Assembly: GCF_008641105.1 (NCBI RefSeq)
Contig: NZ_VTTI01000003.1
Span: 146,981 to 210,980 of the forward strand
Direction of reading: 5' to 3'
Origin: Halopseudomonas salina
GTDB lineage: Bacteria > Pseudomonadota > Gammaproteobacteria > Pseudomonadales > Pseudomonadaceae
DNA length: 64,000 nt
Each line of letters opens with the position of its first letter. The stretch's first letter is position 1. Under the pieces are notes generated by a model. That model made no database searches. It saw only the letters and a program-made list of their open reading frames with translations, and was not told the origin of the DNA. Below are positions 56,280 to 64,000 of the stretch, piece by piece. The position numbers and the translations under genes were made by a program.

Positions 56280-57149
56280 TCAACCGCTTACCGTACCTGT
56301 ACACCGTGGATACTTTGAACAGCCCCAAAAGGCGTTACCCGCATTTGCTCCCCGCTTGGCCAGTCGCCTAACCATGGCCGCGCTGCACACTGGGCACAAT
56401 GGCTCTGTGTTGGTGACGGGTGTCATGGCAGGCGCTACTGGCGGGGGCTTTATTTCTACGGTTGGTGTTCTGATCGTGTGCTGCTGCGCTATCCAGCTCT
56501 TGAGCGCTACGCCGTCAATCAACTCGATATTCCGGCCGCTAGCGAAGGCTTTGGCTTCTTTGGTGAACTGGCCTGAGGTCACCACATAGCCACCGGCTGC
56601 GCCTTCGGCTGCCATGGCGCCGAAGAATTCGCGCACCACGGGCAAGCCCACCTTAAGCGCGCGCCAGTGCTTGCACTGCACCAGGTACTTTTCGCCATCC
56701 TTGCGCAAGATCAGATCAATACCACCGTCCGCACCTTTGCCGCCGGTTTCGGTAATGCTGTAACCCTTGCGCCGAAAGGCCTCGCCTATCAGCAGCTCGA
56801 ACTGCGGCCAGCTGAGGCCATCAATGGTCTTGCCGGGCTGGGTAGCGGATTTGACGTCGTTAAGGAGTTTCTTGCGCCGCTGGCGGCCGAATACGGAGCC
56901 GATGGCGCCGAACACGCATACCAGGGGAATCAGGTATTGGCCGAACATGGCGAAGGTGTGCCATAGCTGGCTGATCATCACGCCGGACATGTCGCTGATC
57001 TGCACGCCGGCAGGGACAACTACGGGGCTGCTGGCCACGGGATTCAGGATCAGCCAGCTAACGAACCCGATGAGCAGGCTGGCCCACCAGGGCAGACGGG
57101 AAAGAGCGACAACAACATCTTCAAACGATGAACTACGTTTACGCGCCAT
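56280..57149 (-). CDS. Membrane-anchored Mrr-type nuclease with zinc ribbon
   Basis: 289 residues. Two transmembrane helices lie in the first 88 residues (about 19-38 and 66-86). A restriction-endonuclease Mrr_cat domain follows: WPQFELLIGEAFRRKGY, then GADGGIDLILRKDGEKYLVQCKHW, which holds the Asp and QxK catalytic motif. The C-terminus is a topoisomerase-type C4 zinc ribbon (CPVCSAAM to WGCSKYPRC). Mrr-type enzymes cut modified or foreign DNA. AGGAG lies 9 bases upstream. It is followed by the small membrane protein gene. Confidence 0.85.
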   Translation of the reverse strand: MARKRSSSFEDVVVALSRLPWWASLLIGFVSWLILNPVASSPVVVPAGVQISDMSGVMISQLWHTFAMFGQYLIPLVCVFGAIGSVFGRQRRKKLLNDVKSATQPGKTIDGLSWPQFELLIGEAFRRKGYSITETGGKGADGGIDLILRKDGEKYLVQCKHWRALKVGLPVVREFFGAMAAEGAAGGYVVTSGQFTKEAKAFASGRNIELIDGVALKSWIAQQHTIRTPTVEIKPPPVAPAMTPVTNTEPLCPVCSAAMVRRLAKRGANAGNAFWGCSKYPRCTGTVSG

Positions 57150-57540
57150 CCATGGGCTCCTGAGAGTGGCTTAATGCCTTATCTCAAAGGTAAACCTTCC
57201 GGTGTACAAAAACCACCTTGTCTTGGCCTGAAATGAAGCGATACCGGCCGGAGAATCGCCTGCGACCCTGGCCTAAATCAGTTGATCATCACCGTAGATT
57301 GTATCCTGGTATTAAGCCGCGATTGTGTCCCTACCATATCGGCTATAGTTTTTGAGGATAGCTCTGTCAATACCAGGCAAGGTGATTCTGGTGTAGAGAC
57401 TGAGGCCCACCCAGATGAGCCACGCCGAGCTAGTTACGGGTTTGCTGACTGCCGATATCCTGGCTAGGTATGCCGCGCTGTAATTGAACTGTAACGAGCA
57501 CTCGTATGATTCAGGTGAAAGGAATCAAAAGGTTCAAGTA
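57150..57540. other. Intergenic region, no gene seen
   Basis: A 391-bp divergent gap between the Mrr-type nuclease gene and the solute-binding protein gene. Short open frames here have no ribosome sites or recognisable products. No repeat or RNA gene was recognised. Confidence 0.5.
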
Positions 57541-58275
57541 ATGAAAACCAAACTCGTACAGCTCATTGCCGCTTCTGTATTTTCGGCTCTTTCATCAAGT
57601 GCAGTCGCTGATACCCTCAAACTGACTTCTCTGCATTGGCCTCCTTATGCCGGTCCCGAGTTACAAGGCCAAGGCGCCTCGGTTGCAGTCGCAAAAGCGG
57701 CGCTTGAAGCTATGGGGCACACCCTGGAAGTTGATTTCTTTCCGTGGTCCAGGGCCGTTGCCTTGACTAAAAAAGATGACAGCTACATAGGTTACTTTCC
57801 CGAATACCTTTATGAGTCAATTGAGTTTGTTTTCTCCGACCCGCTGGGTACAGGTCCCTTGGGCCTGGTTGAGCGTTCGTCAAATCCGGTCGAGTGGGAA
57901 AATCCCGGAGATCTTAAAGGCTACAGACTCGGCGTGGTTCAGGACTACGTAAATACCGAGCAGATCGACGCCATGATCGCGTCCGGAGATATCGAAGCAT
58001 CAACGGTTACTGCCGATACGCAAAATATTCTGAAAGTAGCAGCCGGGCGGATTGACGTCGCGGTCATCGACAGCAACGTGTTTGACTACCTTCTGGCAAA
58101 CAATCCGCAGGTGTCGAGGGTCAGGAATACTGTCCAGATGAACGACAGACTGCTTGTGGAAAAAAACCTGCACATTGCCTTCAAAAATAATGCCGAGGGC
58201 CGGAAGTGGAAGGCGATCTTTGACGAAGGACTGCAGAAGATCGATGTTCAAGGCATTTTGGAAGCCAGTATGTAG
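57541..58275 (+). CDS. Periplasmic solute-binding protein, family 3
   Basis: 244 residues from ATG 57541; an upstream in-frame start at 57484 lacks a signal peptide in register. The signal peptide ends after SSSAVA (about residue 22). The mature part is an SBP_bac_3-like two-lobe binding protein: LHWPPYAGPELQGQGASVAVAKAALEAMG, then YRLGVVQDYVNTEQIDAMI and AAGRIDVAVIDSNVFDYLL. No transporter permease is adjacent. Such lone proteins act in amino-acid uptake or as ligand sensors. Confidence 0.82.
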   Translation: MKTKLVQLIAASVFSALSSSAVADTLKLTSLHWPPYAGPELQGQGASVAVAKAALEAMGHTLEVDFFPWSRAVALTKKDDSYIGYFPEYLYESIEFVFSDPLGTGPLGLVERSSNPVEWENPGDLKGYRLGVVQDYVNTEQIDAMIASGDIEASTVTADTQNILKVAAGRIDVAVIDSNVFDYLLANNPQVSRVRNTVQMNDRLLVEKNLHIAFKNNAEGRKWKAIFDEGLQKIDVQGILEASM

Positions 58276-58391
58276 CGGGTTGAGACTCGAGCTTCCAGGG
58301 TGGCGCCTGTGTATGAACGGGGGCTGATGCTTAAGGTTAGACCCGGGAATGGCGGAGTCCTTCCCGGGGTAGTTACTGCAGTTGCCCTTTC

Positions 58392-60392
58392 TTAAATGGC
58401 CTTGAGCGGTATGGTGTTTTGCCGCTGATCTGGCGTGATCGTTCCGACAATATTGGCGGCGCTGCCGGGCAGGGGTTGGCGCAGGATATTGCCTTTGATC
58501 TTGCCGATCACGTGCATTTCGCAGGGTTTGCAGTCAAACTTCAGGGTCAGGGTTTCGTTGTCGTGCACTAGCTGCATGGGCTTGGCGTTGCTGCGCACGC
58601 CGGTCACGCCCTTGGCCTGTTTCGGGCACATGTTGAAGGAGAAGCGCAGACAGTGCTTGGTGATCATCACCGGTACTTCGCCCAGTTCCTCGTGGGCCTC
58701 AAAAGCTGCGTCAATCAGCTCAACGCCGAAACGCTGATAAAAGGCCCTCGCCTTGTGGTTGTAGACGTTGGCCAGAAAGCTGAGGTGCGAGTCCGGATAA
58801 ACCGGCGGCGGGTTGCTGACTGCCTTGCGGCTGCCATGCGGGTGGGCGGCGAGACGCGCGCTGTCCAGCTCCTCGACGACCGCACGGCGTAGGGCCTTGA
58901 GACGTGAGATCGGCACGAAGGGGATGTTCTCCAGCGCTACGTCTGTGCCTTCGCAGTGGTACTGGGTATTACCCAGTTGGGTCAGCAGGTCGGCGATCTG
59001 GCTGCGGGCGCGTTCGATGTTCTGGGCGGCTTCGAATGGGCCATCCAGGATCTGGCTGACTGTTACGCCCTCTTCACTGCGTGCGCTGAGCGTCAGCGCC
59101 TGGGCATCGCCGCCAAGCGTCCAGTGCAGGCCGACACGGCGCTCGGCGGAGGTTTTCTGCAGCGCCTGCTGCCAGTTGTGGTCAAGGTTGCGGCTGAGTG
59201 TCTGCCCGGCGCGAGCGCGGCGCAGGGCTTCAGGCAGTTCGTTGGGTTCGATGCGGTAATGCCAGCGTGGTTGCCCTTCTTCGTCCTCGTGCTGGCTTAA
59301 CAGCTCGGCCACGTTGGCCCGAAAGCCGACGACCTCACGCTTGACCAACACATTCAGCCCGTCGCCATTGCTCAGTGGCTCATGACTGCTGACCAGCAGA
59401 TCATTCTTGCGTACCTGTTGCAGCTCCCCTACCGGTAGCCCGGTGAAGGTCGGCGTGTCGAAGGCGCCGATGTCCAGCTTGCGGTCATTGACGAAGTAAT
59501 CCGTGCTGCCGCGGTGAAAGGTCTTGTCCGGGTCGGGTACGAAAAAATGGGCGCTGCGCCCGCTGGAGGCGCGTGCCAGGTGCGGACGTTCGGCGAGCAC
59601 CGCGTCCAGTTGCTGGCGATACCAGGCGGTGATGTTTTTCACATAACCCACATCCTTGTAGCGGCCCTCGATCTTGAACGAACGAATGCCGGCATCAACC
59701 AGCGCGCCCAGGTTGGCGGTCTGGTTGTTGTCCTTCATCGACAGCAGATGCTTTTCATAGGCGATCACCCCGCCGTGCTCGTCGGTCAGGGTGTAGGGCA
59801 AACGGCAGGCTTGCGAGCAGTCGCCGCGGTTGGCGCTGCGTCCGTTCTGGGCGTGGGAAATATTGCATTGGCCGGAGAAGGCCACGCACAGCGCACCGTG
59901 CACAAAGAACTCCAGCGGTGTGTCCACCTCCTGGTGAATGGCCTGGATCTGCTGCAGGCTCAGTTCGCGCGCCAGCACCAGTTGGGAGAATCCGGCCTGC
60001 CCGAGAAAACGCGCTTTCTCCAGGGTGCGGATATCGCACTGGGTGCTGGCGTGTATCTCGATCGGGGGAATATCCATTTCCATGATGCCCATGTCCTGCA
60101 CGATCAGCGCATCGACTCCGGCATCGTAAAGCTCATGAATCAGCTGGCGCGCCGGCTCGAGTTCGTTGTCATGCAGGATGGTGTTCAGCGTGACGAAGAC
60201 CCGCGCGTGGTAGCGATGGGCAAAGGGCACCAGCGCTGCGATGTCTGCCACGCTGTTGGCTGCGTTGTGCCGCGCGCCAAAACCGGGGCCGCCGATATAC
60301 ACCGCGTCGGCGCCATGCAGGATGGCCTCACGGGCGATGTCGGCATCACGCGCCGGGCTGAGCAGTTCGATGTGGTGGGCAGGCAGGGACAT
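58392..60392 (-). CDS. rlhA: U32-family 23S rRNA hydroxylation protein
   Basis: 666 residues from ATG 60392 (MSLPAHHIELLSPA), the family N-terminus; a frame from 60449 is rejected. The peptidase-U32 signature region is EFFVHGALCVAFSGQCNISH followed by the Cys pair of NRGDCSQACRLPY, and EGRYKDVGYV follows. The length and the C-terminal domain match RlhA (YdcP), which with prephenate supply hydroxylates C2501 of 23S rRNA in E. coli. It probably carries an iron-sulfur centre through the cysteines. Confidence 0.88.
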   Translation of the reverse strand: MSLPAHHIELLSPARDADIAREAILHGADAVYIGGPGFGARHNAANSVADIAALVPFAHRYHARVFVTLNTILHDNELEPARQLIHELYDAGVDALIVQDMGIMEMDIPPIEIHASTQCDIRTLEKARFLGQAGFSQLVLARELSLQQIQAIHQEVDTPLEFFVHGALCVAFSGQCNISHAQNGRSANRGDCSQACRLPYTLTDEHGGVIAYEKHLLSMKDNNQTANLGALVDAGIRSFKIEGRYKDVGYVKNITAWYRQQLDAVLAERPHLARASSGRSAHFFVPDPDKTFHRGSTDYFVNDRKLDIGAFDTPTFTGLPVGELQQVRKNDLLVSSHEPLSNGDGLNVLVKREVVGFRANVAELLSQHEDEEGQPRWHYRIEPNELPEALRRARAGQTLSRNLDHNWQQALQKTSAERRVGLHWTLGGDAQALTLSARSEEGVTVSQILDGPFEAAQNIERARSQIADLLTQLGNTQYHCEGTDVALENIPFVPISRLKALRRAVVEELDSARLAAHPHGSRKAVSNPPPVYPDSHLSFLANVYNHKARAFYQRFGVELIDAAFEAHEELGEVPVMITKHCLRFSFNMCPKQAKGVTGVRSNAKPMQLVHDNETLTLKFDCKPCEMHVIGKIKGNILRQPLPGSAANIVGTITPDQRQNTIPLKAI

Positions 60393-60759
60393 GGCGGCAA
60401 CCGTTTGGGGCAAAGAGCGAATTGTAACGGCATGAGGCCAAGGGTGCACCTTGTGGCGACAATGACCGGGAAGCTAGAGCCCCCTTTCAACCTTATGCCT
60501 GGCCGTTGGCGCCTTGGCCGAGGTGGAGGCGAGGGATTACGCCATCTGTATCAGGCGTATGGCTTCAAAGGCGCATTCTGGAGCCTTTAGTTTGCTTTTA
60601 AAGTGGAACGATTGTCAGAAGGCAGTGTCTACACCTTTGCCAGAAATCCCTGTATGTCCGGCCCGGAAGCAGATGATCGGCTATGAATCAAAAGAATCAA
60701 AAAAATGCTTGCGGCCGCTGTTCTGATCCGTCAGGCGAGATTTCCATTGGAGACTGATC
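60393..60759. other. Divergent intergenic region, no gene seen
   Basis: A 367-bp gap between rlhA and the DUF4398 lipoprotein gene. It must hold both promoters. No clear -35/-10 pair, repeat or small RNA was recognised. Confidence 0.45.
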
Positions 60760-61155
60760 ATGAACATGAACACCATCAAAAACCCCCTATCGCATTTCCG
60801 ACTGCCCATGCTGGCAGCTGTGGCTTTGGGTGGTCTGCTGCTAGTGGGTTGCGCGGGCAATCCCCCCACTGCCCAGTTCGCCCTGACCGAATCAGCGGTG
60901 AATAGCGCAGTCAGTGCCGAGGCTACTGAATATTCAGCGGTAGAGATGCGTTCCGCACGGGAAAAGTGGAAGCAGGCCGAAATGGCAATGCAGGAAAAGG
61001 ACTATGACAAGGCTCGCGTACTCGCCGAACAGGCCGAGTGGGATGCACGGGTTGCCGAGCGCAAGGCACGGGCCGCCAAGACCCAAAAGGCCCTGAAGGA
61101 CGCCAACCAGGGGATAGAGGATCTGCGCGAAGAGGGTATGCGCAGCGCCGAGTGA
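60760..61155 (+). CDS. DUF4398 lipoprotein
   Basis: 131 residues, with GGAG 9 bases upstream. The signal sequence ends in lipobox LVGC with Cys31. The mature part is the helical DUF4398 domain (EYSAVEMRSAREKWKQAEMAM and DYDKARVLAEQAEWDARVAERKARAAK). It is encoded 46 bp before an OmpA-family lipoprotein gene with a similar N-terminal region, and the two probably form one operon for an outer-membrane/peptidoglycan complex. Confidence 0.85.
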   Translation: MNMNTIKNPLSHFRLPMLAAVALGGLLLVGCAGNPPTAQFALTESAVNSAVSAEATEYSAVEMRSAREKWKQAEMAMQEKDYDKARVLAEQAEWDARVAERKARAAKTQKALKDANQGIEDLREEGMRSAE

Positions 61156-61201
61156 TCAAGACGTCCATTTCCCAATCGCCTTCAGCCAAGGATTACCCAC
61201 T

Positions 61202-62044
61202 ATGAACAAATTAATGACTATTTCCACCGTGCTCGCTGCGGCCATCGGCCTGTCTGCCTGTGCTTCACAGCCCAACAGCAATCTGGAGCAGGCTCAGGCG
61301 CAATATGCCCAACTGCAAAGCGACCCCCGCGCCAGCCAGATGGCCGCACTGGAAACCGAAGACGCTGGCCAGGCTGTCGATCAGGCCAGCCAGGCCTTTG
61401 AGAAAGGTGACAAGGAGCGCGTCGACCAACTCTCTTATGTAGCCAAGCGCCGCATTGAGCTGGCCGAGCAGACCATCGCTTTGCGGTCTGCCGAGGTAGA
61501 GCTGGAGCAATCCGCTGCCAAGCGCGCCGAAGCTCAATTGTCTTCACGTGAGCAGCAACTGCAATCAAGCAAGCAACAGCTGAAGTCAAGTGAGCAGCAA
61601 CTGGCATCACGTGAGGAGCAGATCCGCAGGTTACAGGACGAGCTAGAGGCTAAGCAGACCGCACGCGGTACGCTGGTTACCCTGGGTGACGTGCTGTTTG
61701 ACGTCGACAAGTCTGATCTCAAGCCGTCGGGCCAGCGCGACGTGCAGAAGCTTGCCAGTTTTCTGAATGACAATCCCGAGCGCCAGCTGGTGGTTGAGGG
61801 CTATACCGACAGTACCGGTGCCGATTCCTACAACCAGCAGCTGTCGCAGCGCCGTGCCGAGTCGGTGCACCGTGCGCTGACCCGTGCAGGTGTTGATTCC
61901 CAGCGGGTGCAGGTTGTCGGCTACGGCGAGCAATACCCCGTCGCCAGCAACGGTTCGGCATCCGGTCGGGCCCAGAACCGCCGCGTGGAAGTAACCATCT
62001 CCAATAATGACCAGCGTGTAGCACCGCGTTCGTCGATGGAGTAA
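61202..62044 (+). CDS. OmpA-family lipoprotein with DUF4398-like region
   Basis: 280 residues. Lipobox LSAC gives Cys20. A DUF4398-like helical region (about 28-95) leads into a Gln/Ser/Lys coiled coil with near-repeats of SSREQQLQSSKQQ. The C-terminal OmpA domain (about 160-270) has GDVLFDVDKSDLKP, VVEGYTDSTGADSYN and SGRAQNRRVEV, which binds peptidoglycan. It links the outer membrane to the cell wall. A strong terminator follows. Confidence 0.92.
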   Translation: MNKLMTISTVLAAAIGLSACASQPNSNLEQAQAQYAQLQSDPRASQMAALETEDAGQAVDQASQAFEKGDKERVDQLSYVAKRRIELAEQTIALRSAEVELEQSAAKRAEAQLSSREQQLQSSKQQLKSSEQQLASREEQIRRLQDELEAKQTARGTLVTLGDVLFDVDKSDLKPSGQRDVQKLASFLNDNPERQLVVEGYTDSTGADSYNQQLSQRRAESVHRALTRAGVDSQRVQVVGYGEQYPVASNGSASGRAQNRRVEVTISNNDQRVAPRSSME

Positions 62045-62090
62045 AGCGCACCAGGGCATCGCTGGTCGATGCCCATGCGTTGGTAATAAA

Positions 62091-62114
62091 GCCCGCCTCC
62101 CGGCGGGCTTTTTT
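62091..62114 (+). terminator. Rho-independent terminator after the OmpA-family gene
   Basis: GCCCGCC and GGCGGGC form a 7-bp stem with a 4-base loop, followed by six T residues. Confidence 0.9.
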
Positions 62115-62138
62115 GTTTTCCTGGGAAGGCTTCCCGGC

Positions 62139-62639
62139 TTAGCCCTGGTCTGGTGAGCGTATCTGGTCCCAGTTGAAATGGGTAAGCGATAGCGCATCAC
62201 CGACATGCAGGTGCACTTCCCTCGCCCCTGCGCCCATCGCAAGTTCACGAAATACGCGGCACTCGATGTCGGTCAGCCCACCGTCGAGCTTTTCCAGCGG
62301 ATGCATTATGACGACGGGGCTGGGGGTGATGAATTGTGCCTGGTGTACCTCGCGTATCGCGTGGGTAAGTACCCGCTCGGCGTTACCGAAGTTACTCACC
62401 AGCAATCGGGGATGGGAGAAGGGATTAGTGACGGTGAATCGACTATCTGCCTGCAGGGCATGGGCCTCGTCTCCGATCGCCTTGATGGTCACCTTGCGTG
62501 GATTGGTGGTATCCAATGCGATGAACGGCGGCTGATCAAACACGGCGCCGTCTTCCAGATGGTGTACACGCAAGCGGTCCGCGCAGATGCGCACATATAC
62601 AGTGCCTGAGAACAACTTCTTTATCGTTTTGAGGATCAT
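62139..62639 (-). CDS. Small MreB-like (actin-fold) protein
   Basis: 166 residues. The N-terminal half resembles the start of MreB: KKLFSGTVYVRICADRLRVHHLEDG aligns with the first beta-hairpin, and VFDQPPFIALDT and IKAIGDEAHAL with the segment after it. A later ERVLTHAIREV and FRELAMGAGAREVHL echo MreB motifs, but the protein is half length and lacks a complete ATPase set. Its ATG overlaps the TGA of the upstream Lnt-like gene (62636-62639), so translation is coupled. Function unknown, perhaps in envelope growth. Confidence 0.6.
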   Translation of the reverse strand: MILKTIKKLFSGTVYVRICADRLRVHHLEDGAVFDQPPFIALDTTNPRKVTIKAIGDEAHALQADSRFTVTNPFSHPRLLVSNFGNAERVLTHAIREVHQAQFITPSPVVIMHPLEKLDGGLTDIECRVFRELAMGAGAREVHLHVGDALSLTHFNWDQIRSPDQG

Positions 62640-64000
62640 TCCTGTCTTCCTTTGACGTTTTGCGCGGCGTCAGCCTTGCGCCTGATCAGAACCATCAACA
62701 CCAGCATACCCAATACGCTGTACTGCAGGTATTGCAGCACCAGTGGGTTACGACTGTAAAAACTGCCGCCATGTTTCTCTGAGAATGGCATGGAGGCCAC
62801 GATTTCCGATTTTGCAAAAGCCTGCGTACGTGCGGTGATACGCCCATTGGGTGCGGCAACCACGGAGGGTCCGTTATTGATCAGGTGGACGATCGGTACG
62901 CGGTTTTCGACGCCCCGCACCACGGACATGGCGGCATGCTGAAACGGCTGGGCTGTCTCACCAAACCAGTTGTCCTGGGAGACGAACAGCAATACCTTGC
63001 CCGCTGCGTCCGTGCCTACCGCCTCGGCGATAAAGCGAGGGAATGCCGCTTCGTAGCAGATCTTCGGCTGAATACGCATGCCGTTGATTTCAAATTCTTC
63101 GTGTACCGTGCCTGGCTGCAATGGGCGCACGAACTCTCCAAAAAAGCGCCGCGTCACCCAACCAATGCCCGGCAGCCTGAAGAAGTCCGGCAAATACTCA
63201 CCCAGGGGCATCCTCAGCATCTTGCGATACACGCCTGCCTGCGCGCCTTGGGCATCCAGGTGCACCAGAGAGTTGTAATCGGCGTAGTCATCATCGGCCC
63301 AGGCGCGCTCGGCATCATGCAGTACCAGAGGTATGCCCAGCCTGGTGAGTACTTCGGCGTAGCCCAGACGCACGGAGGGCTTATCAAAATACCCCTTGTA
63401 TCGTGCCTCCGGCCAGACCACCCACTCTGCCCCGGCGGCTGCCAGGCGTTGGGTGGCGGCGAGCTCTGGCGGGTATTCGCGGGTAAATCCCCTGGGCGGC
63501 TCTGGCACATCGAGAGTAACTGCGTCGTTGGGCTGCACGAGTCCGATCTTGCGGGTTTCCCAAGCGAGGATGCGTTGGTCCCACACATACAGGGTAATAA
63601 AGCCGTAGGCGAACCAGGCTACCAATACGCTGGTCGCCAACAGGACTCCCGTGCGCTGTGTGCGGCCATGGCCGGTCAATAGCGTGAACACCAGGACTCC
63701 CACGAGCATCATGAGCATATCCATACTCTGAATGCCCAACAGCGAAACGCCCTGCAGGCCCGGTAAAAACTGGGCCTGGGCCTCGGCGTAATAGGTGCCG
63801 AACAGCAGCGGGTAGATTTCCATGAGTACGACCATGCAAACCGGAAAGCTCAGCAGCTCCCAACGGGGTAAATGGCGAGCCACCCAGCGAAACAGCAAAC
63901 AGGACAGACCGATCGACAGACCGGCGTAACACCAGAAGACCATGCCCAGCAAAACGGCAACAGCCCAGCTGAAGCCGCGCAAATTGATAACGAAATCGAC
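62636..64000 (-). CDS. Apolipoprotein N-acyltransferase-like nitrilase-fold protein, 5' end cut
   Basis: The frame is open to the right window edge, so the start lies outside; a TTG at 63982 is not needed. About five hydrophobic helices are followed by a carbon-nitrogen hydrolase domain with the expected triad: Glu in WVVWPEARYKG, Lys in VYRKMLRMPLGEY and Cys in PKICYEAAFP. One more helix lies near the C-terminus. This is the organisation of Lnt, which N-acylates lipoproteins in the inner membrane. Sequence differences and the partner gene suggest a paralogue rather than the housekeeping Lnt. Confidence 0.82.
   Translation of the reverse strand, partial: VDFVINLRGFSWAVAVLLGMVFWCYAGLSIGLSCLLFRWVARHLPRWELLSFPVCMVVLMEIYPLLFGTYYAEAQAQFLPGLQGVSLLGIQSMDMLMMLVGVLVFTLLTGHGRTQRTGVLLATSVLVAWFAYGFITLYVWDQRILAWETRKIGLVQPNDAVTLDVPEPPRGFTREYPPELAATQRLAAAGAEWVVWPEARYKGYFDKPSVRLGYAEVLTRLGIPLVLHDAERAWADDDYADYNSLVHLDAQGAQAGVYRKMLRMPLGEYLPDFFRLPGIGWVTRRFFGEFVRPLQPGTVHEEFEINGMRIQPKICYEAAFPRFIAEAVGTDAAGKVLLFVSQDNWFGETAQPFQHAAMSVVRGVENRVPIVHLINNGPSVVAAPNGRITARTQAFAKSEIVASMPFSEKHGGSFYSRNPLVLQYLQYSVLGMLVLMVLIRRKADAAQNVKGRQE

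Overview
The window looks like a chromosomal segment of a gammaproteobacterium of the family Pseudomonadaceae. A Halopseudomonas (former P. pertucinogena lineage) or P. mendocina-like species is most likely. The evidence is the divergent metE/metR pair, Pseudomonas-type NrdA with two ATP-cones, a BdlA-like PAS-PAS chemotaxis protein, a DUF2388 protein, an RstAB-like two-component system, and above all two secreted cutinases of the Pseudomonas mendocina type. Species placement is inference; no rRNA or other marker gene is present.

Layout. 1-1773: metE (cut by the window edge) divergent from metR. 1905-9673: an ester-hydrolase island. It holds a type-B carboxylesterase lipoprotein, two tandem secreted cutinases, a short-chain dehydrogenase, a second alpha/beta-hydrolase lipoprotein and a divergent TetR/QsdR-like regulator. 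The two cutinase genes carry nearly the same 20-bp element at the same distance from a -10-like hexamer, which suggests one shared activator. 9694-16838: an RstBA-like two-component system, then nrdA and nrdB with NrdR-box-like sites upstream and an inverted-repeat element between the two genes. 17027-26921: a PAS-PAS chemotaxis/dispersion protein, a methyltransferase, membrane proteins, an ADP-ribosylglycohydrolase, an old-yellow-enzyme and aldo-keto reductase pair, and an MFS transporter. 27019-35020: a YbbA/YbbP-type ABC exporter, an HD-GYP protein and a TAXI-type TRAP transporter. 35150-48266: DUF2388 and DUF4105 envelope proteins, a Zur-box-preceded zinc receptor (ZnuD-like), a retropepsin-like protease, two large c-di-GMP-degrading proteins, a DMT transporter, a zinc metallopeptidase and a glutathione transferase.

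48451-57149 is the accessory part. An EAL gene is flanked by a full glutathione-transferase gene and a 158-bp fragment of the same gene. Next comes an AT-rich island with a BRO-N gene facing a three-gene cluster: an unrecognised, possibly ADP-ribosyltransferase-like protein, a dGTPase and a nucleotidyltransferase. A membrane-anchored Mrr-type nuclease and a small membrane protein follow. Nuclease, dGTPase and nucleotidyltransferase side by side look like a defence island; the three-gene dGTPase cluster is the best candidate for an undescribed system.

57541-64000 returns to core genes: a periplasmic solute-binding protein, rlhA (U32 family), a DUF4398 lipoprotein with an OmpA-family lipoprotein, and an Lnt-like acyltransferase overlapping a small MreB-like gene. 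No tRNA, rRNA, CRISPR array, integrase or insertion-sequence transposase was seen.
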